Shown here piece after piece: positions 20,923 through 28,739 of a stretch of 28,739 bases of DNA. The stretch is from Phoronis australis (taxonomy: Eukaryota; Phoronida; Phoronidae), in assembly GCA_002633005.1 (NCBI GenBank), contig NMRA01000936.1:65049-93787 (forward strand), in the 5' to 3' direction. Made by a program: the position numbers and the translations under genes. How positions within the stretch are numbered: position 1 is the stretch's first letter; every line of letters begins with the position of its first letter. The notes under the pieces are model-generated. The model worked only from the letters and a program-made list of their open reading frames with translations, ran no database searches and was not told where the DNA came from.

Positions 20923-21586
20923 GGTACTCTGCTGGCAGCCTCCAGTGAAGGGAGTGGCGAACCTACCTAGAGAAGCTAACCCAATTCCCTCCACCTTCAC
21001 CACACCCACCACCTCACTATCACCACCATCATGTCCCCTTCCCGTAACACCATCCTACCCCANAAGCTAACCCAATTCCCTCCACCTTCACCCCACCCAC
21101 CACCTCACTATCACCACCATCATGTCCCCTTCCCGTAACACCATCCTACCCCCAAAACAACCACTCCACTACCACTAAAACCTCAGCCCGACCAGTTTTG
21201 ACATGATCACAGTTCATTGTGCTTCCCCATGCTCATGCGAGTAGACAGATATCCTAGCTCAGTTATCCCTATCTGTTGAAGATATTTTTCAAAAGTAAAG
21301 TGAAAGCCATCCTGTTTAAGGAAATATCTCGATTGCTTGTTCAAACAGTAAATCTAAAATTTAAATGTTTCAATGTTTGGCTTTCTGTATTTTCTGTTTT
21401 CCACATATTTTTTGCAGTAAGAGCAGATCAATAGAAAATTGACATGCAATAGTCTGACGTTCTCTTTTGCTGGTCTAACTAGACCGTTGCATTTGCACCG
21501 CTTTGCTAAGTACGTCATTGATTTGGTCTCTCCTTCCAACGCCAACGCTTAGTATAGACCTATCATTACCACCTATTCTATTTTCA
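20923..21586 (+). repeat. B monomer 4 with an internal 90-bp duplication at an N
   Basis: Counterpart of B2. The stretch 20973-21062 is repeated at 21064-21153 with one mismatch, and the N at 21063 separates them. Without it the unit would be 573 bases, the same as its relatives. This looks like two overlapping reads or contigs joined without merging. Confidence 0.85.
21063..21063. other. N between two near-identical 90-bp blocks (probable assembly artefact)
   Basis: The 90 bases on each side of this N are the same sequence with one difference, a pattern typical of an unmerged contig overlap. No other B unit has the duplication. Confidence 0.8.
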
Positions 21587-22430
21587 GGTACTCCACTGGC
21601 AGCTCCAGTGAAAGGGAGTAGCGACCCTTCCTAGAGGAGCTGACACCGATCCCTAAAAAATTACATGAAACACGTCCACCTCCTTTATATTTACCACGCC
21701 ACCATCATGTCCTCACCCGTAGCACCACCACCTCTATTCCCACCACTGTCACCCCTCCAGTTCCTGAACTAAGTTGTGAGAGTGAGGCGATTCAGCAAAT
21801 GCCAGAACAAAACTAATGCCCAAAACACCACCATTGCCCACATTGGCGTCACCACTATTTCCACCACGAATCTCCTCACTACCTCCCCATAACAGAAAAC
21901 CACATAATCAGGACCACCCCACCACCATCGAGGACTTTTTGTGAAAGAGGAACAACTTGGAAAGCACCCAAAACACTGTCATCGCCATATTCACCTTTTC
22001 CATGATCACCATCACTACAATCACCATTGCCACTCCAACCACAGTATTTTTATATTCACTTGTCTTCTTTCCTTATCCCTACCACTACCCCCACCAGAAC
22101 CACTCCACTACCACCAAAACCTCACCACAACCACTTTTGACACAATCCAAGTCCACTACCTTTCTCCTTGCTTATCTGATTAGACAGATATCCTAGCTCG
22201 GTTAGCCCTGTCTGTTGAAGATATCAGTTAATCAAGAAGCCTTCAAAAGTAAAATGCAAGACAGCCTCGTTTAACGAAATATCTTGACTACTTGTTCAAA
22301 GAGTAAAGCTAACTTCAAATATTTCATTATTTGTCCTTCTGTAATTTTGTTAATCACTAAGCGCAACGCTCACTTGTCTCTTCCTACGACACCTGATATA
22401 GGTCTAAGGCGACCATATAAATTGTTTGAA
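21587..22430 (+). repeat. A monomer 7
   Basis: Counterpart of A4, with the same length (844 bases), the same one-base loss in the start box (GGCAGCTCCAG) and the same following B unit. Confidence 0.85.
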
Positions 22431-22898
22431 GGTACTCTGCTGGCAGCCTCCAGTGAAGGGAGTGGCGACGCTACCTAGAGGAGCTAACCCACTCCCTCCA
22501 CCTTCCCCACACCCACCACCTCAACATCAGCACCATCATATCCCCTTCCCGTAACACCATCCTACCCCCGGCGGAACCAGTCCACCGCAACCACTTTTGA
22601 CATGATCCTTGTTCACTGTTTGTCCCCTTGCTTATCTGAGTATTCAGGTATCCTAACTCAGTTAGCCCTCTCTGTTGAAGATATTTTCAAATGTATAATG
22701 AATGCCAGTCGTGTTTAACGTAACATCTCGATTGCTTGTTCAAACAGTAAATCAAAAATTTAAATGATTCAAATTTTAGGCTTTCTTAAATTCTGTTTTC
22801 AACATCTTTTTTCGAGTAAGTGCAGATCAATTTAAAATTGACATTCAATACGTCTGACGTTCTCTTTTGCTGGTCTAACTAGACCGTTACATTTGCAC
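22431..22898 (+). repeat. Recombinant unit: B start joined to A-subtype tail
   Basis: It begins as B3 does. At GGAACCAGTCCAC (about 22577) it switches to the tail of the A2/A5 subtype (CCGCAACCAC, TTGTTCACTGTTTG, GTATTCAGGTATCC). The 17 bases between CCAC and CGC of the relatives are missing. It then ends early in TTTGCACCA at 22898. This is a footprint of unequal exchange between monomers. Confidence 0.8.
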
Positions 22899-23364
22899 CA
22901 TCCTGTCCCCTTCCCGTAACACCATCCTACCTACACCAGAACCACTCCACTACCACCAAAACCTCACCGCGTCCAGGTTCTGACATGATCCTCGTTCATT
23001 GTGCTTCCCTTGCTTATCCGTGTAGGTAGATAACCTAGCTCAGTTAACCCTGTCTGTTGCAGATATTTTCAAAAGTAAAATAAAATAATATAAAAGCCAT
23101 GCTGTTTAAGGTAATATCTCGATTGCTTGTTGAAACAGTAAATTTAAATATTTCATTGTTTTGCTTTCTGTAATTTCTGTTTTCCACATTTTTTTTCGAG
23201 CGAGTGCAAATCAATAGAAAATCGACATTCAATAAGTTCTATTTTGCTGGTATAACTAGACCGTTTCCTTTTCAACGCTTTGCTAAGAACGTCATTCACT
23301 TATGCTCTCCTTCCAATGCCAACGCTTAGTAAAGGCCTAACATTACCACCTATCCTATTTTCAG
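22899..23364 (+). repeat. B fragment starting mid-unit
   Basis: At TTTGCACCA|TCCTGTCCCC the sequence jumps from an A tail to the middle of a B unit (second B subtype, with ATTTAAATATTTCATTG). The shared CACCA at the junction suggests exchange at microhomology. It leads normally into A8. Confidence 0.8.
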
Positions 23365-24165
23365 GTACTCCACTGGCAGCCTCCAGTGAAAGGGAGTAGC
23401 GACCCTTCCTAGAGGAGCTGACACCGTTCCCTTAAAATTATATGGAACACGTCCGCCGTCCTCACATCCACCACGCCATCATCATGTCCTCCCCCCGTAG
23501 CACCACCACCACTACCCTAAGTACTTCCACCCGACCATTTCCTAAACTAAGTTGCGATGGTGAAGCGATTCAGAAAAATCCAGAGCGCAACCAATGCACA
23601 AAACGCAACCAATGCCCAGAGTACCACAACTGGCGTCACCACCCATGTCCTCAGTACGTCCTTCCAGACAAAACTACCTCTTCACGACCATTCGTTTTTG
23701 TGAAAGTGGAAGAACTTGGGAAACTGCAGAAACACCCCCATCGCCATCCCCACGATCACCATAACTACAATCGCCATTGCCACTCCAACCACTTTACTTT
23801 TATATTCATATGTCTTCTTCCCTTAAACCTACCACTACTCCCAATACCAGCAAAACCTCACCACGACCACTTTCGACGTACTCCTGGTTCATTGCACTTC
23901 TCCTTGCTGATCTGATTAGACAGATATCTTAGCTCGGTTAGCCCTGTCTGTTGAAGATATCAGTTAATCAAGAAGCCTTCAAAAGCAAAATGCAAGGAAA
24001 CCAATTTAACGAAATATTTCTTCGACTACTTGCTCAAAGAGTAAAGTTTCAAATACTTTAATATTTGTGCTTCTGTAATTTTGTTAATTGCTAAGCGGTT
24101 CCTTCACTTGGTCTCTTCCTGCAACACCTTATATAGGAATACCGCGACCACATAAATTGTTTCAA
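23365..24165 (+). repeat. A monomer 8
   Basis: First A unit of the dimeric sub-array. It has a deletion in the CCACTGGCG...CCATTTCC region (CACCACCCATGTCC) and a shortened pre-tail (14 bases lost). The frame at 23442-23915 is open for 157 codons and His/Pro-rich, but the near-identical A9 unit is not open over the same span. Confidence 0.85.
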
Positions 24166-24718
24166 GGTACTCTGCTGGCAGCCTCCAGTGAAGGGAGTGG
24201 CGACCCTACCTAGAGAAGCTAACCCAATTCCCTCCACCTTCACCACACCCACCATCACCACCATCCTGTCCCCTTCCCGTAACACTATCCTACCCCCACA
24301 TCACTACCACCAAAACCTCACCGCCTTCACTTTTGACTTGATTCCAGTTCATTGTGGTTCCCCTTGCTTATCCGAGTAGGTAGATATCCTAGCTCAGTTA
24401 TCCCTGTCTGTTGCAGATATTTTCAAAAGTAAAATAAAATAAAAGCCATGCTGTTTAAGGTAATTTCTCGATTGCTTGTTGAAACAGTAAATTTAAATAT
24501 TTCATTGTTTTGCTTTCTGTAATTTCTGTTTTCCACATTTTTTGGAGAGAGTGCAAATCAATAGAAAATCGACATTGAATACATTTGAAGTTCTATTTTG
24601 CTGGTTTAACTAGACCGTTTCCTTTTCAACGCTTTGCTAAGAACGTCATTCACTTGGGCTCTCCTTCCAATGCCAACGCTTAGTAAAGGCCTAACATTAC
24701 CACCTATCCTATTTTCAG
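24166..24718 (+). repeat. B monomer 6
   Basis: B unit of the dimeric sub-array. It has a shortened centre (CACATCACTACC) and a tail with ATTTAAATATTTCATTG and TATTTTGCTGG. It is followed by A9, 1354 bases after A8. Confidence 0.85.
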
Positions 24719-25526
24719 GTACTCCACTGGCAGCCTCCAGTGAAAGGGAGTAGCGACCCTTCCTAGAGGAGCTGACACCGTTCCCTTAAAATTATATGGA
24801 ACACGTCCGCCGTCCTCACATCCACCACGCCATCATCATGTCCTCCCCGTAGCACCACCACCACTACCCTAACTACTTCCACCCGACCATTTCCTAAACT
24901 AAGTTGCAATGGTGAAGCGATTCAGAAAATGCCAGAGCGCAACCAATGCATCAAACACAACCAATGCCCAGAGTACCACAATTGGCGTCACAACCATTTC
25001 CAACACCCATGTCCTCAGTACGTCCCCCCAGACAAAACTACCTCTTCACGACCGTTCGTTTTTGTGAAAGTGGAAGTACTTGGGAAACTCCAGAAACACC
25101 CCCATCGCCATCCCCACGATCACCATAACTACAATCGCCATTGCCACTCCAACCACTTTACTTTTATATTCATATGTCTTCTTCCCTTAACCCTAAATCT
25201 ACCCCCAATACCACCAAAACCTCACCACAACCACTTTTGACGTACTCCTAGTTCATTGTACTTCTCCTTGCTTATCTGATTAGACAAATATCTTAGCTCG
25301 GTTAGCCCTGTCTGTTGAAGATATCAGTTAAGCAAGAAGCCTTCAAAAGCAAAATGCAAGGAAACCCATTTAACGAAATATGTCGACTACTTGCTCAAAG
25401 AGTAAAGTTTCAAATACTTTAATATTTGTGCTTCTGTAATTTTGTTAATTGCTAAGCGGTTCCTTCACTTGCTCTCTTCCTGTAACACCTTATATAGGAA
25501 TACCGCGACCACATAAATTGTTTCAA
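24719..25526 (+). repeat. A monomer 9
   Basis: Very close to A8, and without the 13-base deletion in the interior. With B6 and B7 it shows a local A-B dimer period of about 1.36 kb, unlike the six-monomer period to the left. Confidence 0.85.
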
Positions 25527-26028
25527 GGTACTCTGCTGGCAGCCTCCAGTGAAGCGAGTGGCGACCCTACCTAGAGAAGCTAACCCAATTCCCTCCACCT
25601 TGACCACACCCACCGTCACCACCATCATGTCCCCTTCCCATAACACCATCCTACCCCCACATCACTACCACCAAAACCTCACCGCCTTCACTTTTGACTT
25701 GATCCCAGTTCATTGTGGTTCCCCTTGCTTATCCAAGTAGACAGATATCCTGGCTCAGTTATCCCTATCTGTTGAAGATATTTTCAAAAGTAAAGTGAAA
25801 GCCAGTCCTGTTTAACGTAACATCTCGATTGCTTGTTCAAACAGTAAATCTAAAATTTAAATTTTTCAATGTTTGGCTTTCTGTAATTTCTGTTTTCCAC
25901 ATCTTTTTTCGAGTTTGTGCAGATCAATAGAAAATTGACATTCAGTACGTCTAAAGTTCTCTTTTGTTGATCTAACTAGACCGTTTCCTTTCCAACGCTT
26001 TGTTAAGACCGTCATTCCCTTGGCCTCC
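25527..26028 (+). repeat. B monomer 7, tail switching into C
   Basis: B start and centre like B6, then a tail like the older B subtype (GACAGATATCCTGG, ACGTAACATCTCG). Instead of an A start box, CTTCGTCCCCACCATTTCC joins it to the interior of an A-like unit, the C unit. Confidence 0.75.
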
Positions 26029-26484
26029 CTTCGTCCCCACCATTTCCTAAATGAAATTGTTAGAGTGATGCGTTTCAGCAAATGGCAGAGCACAACCGAT
26101 GCCCAGAGTACAACCATTGGCGTCAACACTATTTCCACCACCGATATCCTCGCTAACTTTCTCCACAATCATCCACCCCACCAGGATGAACTCACCACCA
26201 CCAAAACGTATTGTTGGAGTGGTACAATTTGGCAAGCGCGGGAAAACATCACCATCACCACCTCCGGCTTTTCCACGATAACTTCTTTCTCAACCTCATC
26301 TCACAATTTTCATTCCATATCAATTCACTCAAGCCATATTACATATTAGCTTACAAACAAGAGAAAGCTTGCACTGCACCGCAAAAAAATTGCCTTCCAC
26401 AATTTCTAGCTGAGCGCACATACCGTTAGCCCCTCCTTCCAACACTGCGTATAGACCTGACATAACCACATATTCACGTTTCAG
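26029..26484 (+). repeat. C unit: A interior with a different end
   Basis: It enters at CCATTTCCTAAATGAAATTG, aligning with the CCTAAACTAAGTTGTGAGAG region of A units. It keeps AATGGCAGAGC and GATGCCCAGAGTACAACC, then diverges into a 3' part (AACCTCATCTCACAATTTTC, AATTCACTCAAGCCA, ACCGCAAAAAAATTGCC). That part occurs elsewhere only at the left edge of the array (13128-13275). A usual TTTCAG lead-in follows. Confidence 0.7.
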
Positions 26485-27326
26485 GTACTCCACTGGCAGC
26501 GTCCAGGGAAAGGGAGTAGCGACCCTTCCTAGAGGAGCTGACACCGATCCCTTAAAATGACATGAAACACGTCCACCTCCTTCATATTTACCACGCCACC
26601 ATCATGTCCTCCCCCGTAGCAACACCAACTCTTTTCCCACCACTGCCACCCCACCAATTCCTGAACTAAGTTGTGAGAGTGAGGTGATTCAGCAAAAGCC
26701 AGAACTCAACCAATGCCCAAAACACCACCAATGCCCAAAGTACCACCACTGGCGTCACCATCATTTCAGCTACGAATCTCCTCACTACCTCCTCATCACA
26801 TACAACCACATAATCAGGACCCTCCAACCACCATCGAGGTGTTTTCGTGAAAGAGGAACAACTTTTCAAGCACCCGAAACTCCACCAGCTACACATCCAC
26901 CTTTTGCATGATCACCATAACTATAATCATCATTGCCACTCAAACCACACTACTTTTATATTCACATGTCTTCTTCCCTTAACTTCACCACTACCCACAC
27001 CAGAACAACTGCACTACCACCATAACGTCACCCCTATCACTTTCGACATACTCCTTGTTTATTACACTTCCTCTTGCTTATCTGATTAGACAGATATCCT
27101 AGCTCGGTTAGCCCTGTCTGTTGAAGATATCAGTTAATCAAGATGCCTTCAAATGTAAAATGCAGCACCGTTTAACGAAATATCTAGACTACTCTTTCAA
27201 AGAGTAAACCTCAATTTGAAATGTATCAATATTTGTCCTTCTGTAATTTTGCTAAGTTCCTCACTCACTTGGACTCTCCCTACAACACCTAATATAGGTC
27301 TACCGTGACCACATAATCTGTTTGAA
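26485..27326 (+). repeat. A monomer 10
   Basis: A full A unit with GCGTCCAGGGAAAGG in place of GCCTCCAGTGAAAGG in its start box. The interior holds two clear AATGCCCAAA(A/G).ACCACC repeats of 18 bases, which encode Q-C-P-K-x-H in the His-rich frame. Confidence 0.85.
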
Positions 27327-27762
27327 GGTACTCTGCTGGCAGCCTCCAGTGAAGGGGGTGGCGACCCTGCCTAGAGGAGCTAACCCAGTTCCCTCCACCT
27401 TCACCACACCCACCACCTCACTATCATTTTCATCGTGTCCTTCTACCGTAACACCACCCTTCCCCACCAGAACCAATCCGCTACCATCAAACCTCGTCGC
27501 GACCACGTTAGACATAATGCAGGCCCGTTTAACGTAATATCTCGATTGCTTGTTGAAAGAGTAAACCTTAATTTCAAATGTTTCTGTGCTTGGCCTCCTG
27601 TAAATTTGTAATTGCTAAGCACGTCCTTCACTTGGTCTCTCCCTACAAACAAAGGTTTCAGTGTTTGGCCTCCTGTAAATTTGTAATTGCTAAGCACGTC
27701 CTTCACTTGGTCTCTCCCTACAACTCCCCATTTAGTTCTACCGCAAACAATAAACTGTTTAA
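27327..27762 (+). repeat. B monomer 8, internally deleted
   Basis: Normal start box, then a shortened centre that runs from ACGTTAGACATAATGCAGG straight into CCCGTTTAACGTAATATC, so the hairpin-bearing middle of the tail is missing. Its lead-out contains the 75-bp duplication. From the box to 27537 one frame is open (V-A-T-L-P-R-G-A-N-P then Ser/Thr/Pro-rich). Confidence 0.8.
27574..27723 (+). repeat. 75-bp tandem duplication in the B lead-out
   Basis: CTTGGCCTCCTG...CTCTCCCTACAA occurs at 27590-27648 and again 75 bases later, with almost no differences over 63 bases. It covers the TAATTGCTAAGCACGTCC part of the lead-in to the next unit. Confidence 0.8.
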
Positions 27763-28210
27763 AGGTACTCTGCTGGCAGCCTCCAGTGAAGGGAGTGGTG
27801 ACCCTTCTTAGAGGATCTAACGCAATTCCCTTAAAGATATAGACAGCGCTTCTACCTTCATCACATCCAACATCTCACCCTCAACATCACCATGTCCCCT
27901 CACCATAGCAACACTCTACCCCCACCATGCAGAACCACTCCACTACCACCAAAACCTCACCACAACCACTTTCGACATACCCGTAGTTCATTGCACTTCC
28001 CTTGCTTGTCTGAAGACAGATATCCTTGCGCGCTTAGCTCTGTCTGTTGAAGATAACAGTTAATCATGAGGCCTGGTTCAAAAATAAAATACAAGACGTA
28101 TCCGCTTTAACTGATATCTTGACAGTTTGTTCTAAGAGTGTTCTTTGCCGGTTAGCTCTGCCTTCGGTAGATACTGATGGGTCTAATAAATTCAACCAGC
28201 TCACTTGGAT
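27763..28210 (+). repeat. B monomer 9, last recognisable start box
   Basis: Start box CTGCTGGCAGCCTCCAGTG is intact, then GTGGTGACCCTTCTTAGAGG shows drift. After the CTGTCTGTTGAAGATAACAG tail the unit fades into sequence shared only with the far right edge. Confidence 0.75.
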
Positions 28211-28739
28211 GCTCTGGAGACGAACATTTCATTGCTTGGCTTTCTGTAATTCTAGGTTAATCGCAATTTTTAAAGATTTTAATTGATTAGAAGAATTGTT
28301 ATACACTACGTCTCATGTTCCCTTTGCTGATGTAGTTAGGTAGATACATTTGTGTTGGCTTGCTTATCCCACCTCTCAGTTGCTTTCTCCCCCTACAAAA
28401 GATATCATCGTTACAGTTACATAGGCTCTAGGCGTGTTTCACTTCCGAATTTGACATCATCCTCATTCACTGCACTTCCCTTTCCTAGTCTGATGAGACA
28501 GGTATCATTTTTGAAAATATCGCTTATTCAATAGGTCAGCTTCAAAAATGTAATGCAGTCCCGTTTTGCACGAGATCTCGATTGCTTGTTCAATGAGGAA
28601 CCCTCGGTTAGCTTTGCCTTCGGCAGATCTCTTTTGATCTAATAATTTCAACCAAACTCTTCACTATTAGACAATGTGTTCATTCTGTCCTACAATACCC
28701 GCACGGTACAACATGGGCTGATCATGATAGCTTTTTCAT
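28047..28739 (+). repeat. Decayed right flank: two diverged tail units
   Basis: Two related stretches lie about 460 bases apart: GGTTAGCTCTGCCTTCGGTAG near 28149 and GGTTAGCTTTGCCTTCGGCAG near 28611, each followed by TCTAATAA.TTCAACCA. Upstream of the second, GACATCATCC...CACTTCCC and GAGACAGGTATC correspond to the monomer tail. This is old, diverged array material and continues past the window. Confidence 0.65.

Larger units (their letters stand above)
18810..22577 (+). repeat. Higher-order repeat II, nearly complete
   Basis: Collinear with 14629-18314, at a few percent divergence by eye. It stops matching at about 22577 inside the sixth monomer, where a recombinant tail begins. The only length change is the 91-base duplication at the N at 21063. 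Confidence 0.85.
13128..28739 (+). repeat. Higher-order tandem satellite array (A, B and C monomers)
   Basis: About 15.6 kb of direct repeats in one orientation. B monomers are about 0.55-0.58 kb; A monomers are about 0.8-0.94 kb and equal B with about 0.25 kb of extra interior sequence. Both begin with the same conserved box around CTGGCAGC(C)TCCAGTGAA...GGGAGT.GCGACCCT.CCTAGAG. A CCA/CAC-rich stretch follows. Both end with a common tail carrying AGACAGATATCCTAGCTC, TTGAAGATAT, an ATATCTCGATTGCTTGTTC-type string and CACTTGGTCTCTCC. A-start boxes are at 13995, 15497, 17316, 18736, 19679, 21587, 23365, 24719 and 26485. B-start boxes are at 13422, 16742, 18160, 20923, 22431, 24166, 25527, 27327 and 27763. 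The array decays toward the right edge. Confidence 0.95.

Noticed and set aside
23442-23915. 157-codon His/Pro-rich open frame as a gene
   Set aside because: The near-identical neighbouring A unit is not open over the same span, and there is no start context or splice support.
24091-25649. Minus-strand frames over B boxes (G-R-V-A-T-P-F-T-G-G-C-Q-Q at the box) as coding exons
   Set aside because: The plus strand of the same box is also open (V-A-T-L-P-R). Repetition of a conserved DNA box is enough to repeat the peptide.
13422-27830. CRISPR array
   Set aside because: Units are hundreds of bases long and homologous along their full length, with no short repeat and unique spacer pattern; the sequence is eukaryotic in character.
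1-28739. tRNA, rRNA or transposase/reverse-transcriptase genes
   Set aside because: I looked for cloverleaf-like B-box strings, rRNA cores and transposase or polymerase motifs in the frames and saw none.

Overview
The window reads as animal (probably invertebrate) genomic DNA. Gene-like pieces are short, interrupted by intron-like stretches with GTAAGT-type donors and pyrimidine-AG acceptors. Intergenic DNA is AT-rich, and more than half of the window is a higher-order tandem satellite. I recognise no bacterial genes, no operons, no rRNA or tRNA genes and no protein family. The species cannot be fixed from the sequence. Three single N characters, each next to duplicated sequence, suggest a draft assembly.

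Left part (1-13127). Most of it is unique AT-rich DNA. Set in it are four, perhaps five, strongly diverged direct repeats of one gene-like module, with starts near 892, 3235, 8179 and 9911; a fragment of a further copy lies near 12.4 kb. The clearest copies (3235-4375 and 8179-9290) share an order of blocks. First comes a TGACGTCATG-like box that contains an ATG, then a short reading frame ending at a GTAAGT donor, then a block with an H-x-W motif, and then two further blocks that each follow a good acceptor. In copy 2 the first two blocks join in frame at canonical splice sites to give a 59-residue product. Other copies carry stops or frameshifts, so this is either a very fast-evolving small-protein family or a decaying tandem pseudogene family. 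The same part holds a candidate non-autonomous pogo/Tigger-like element (11431-12093), a mariner-like end (about 4935) and several foldbacks.

Right part (13128-28739). This is a satellite array that runs off the right edge. It has two related monomers: B (about 0.55-0.58 kb) and A (about 0.8-0.94 kb, which is B plus about 0.25 kb of interior sequence). Both open with the same conserved box of about 65 bp. A six-monomer higher-order unit of 4.18 kb (A-A-Bdel-B-A-B) occurs as one full copy and one nearly full copy, and part of an earlier one remains. Next to it is a simpler A-B dimer array with a period of about 1.36 kb. Recombinant units, a third unit type (C) shared with the left edge, and a decayed right flank show how the array turned over. 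Open frames in the array are long on both strands because of its CCA/CAC-rich composition; I do not call them genes.
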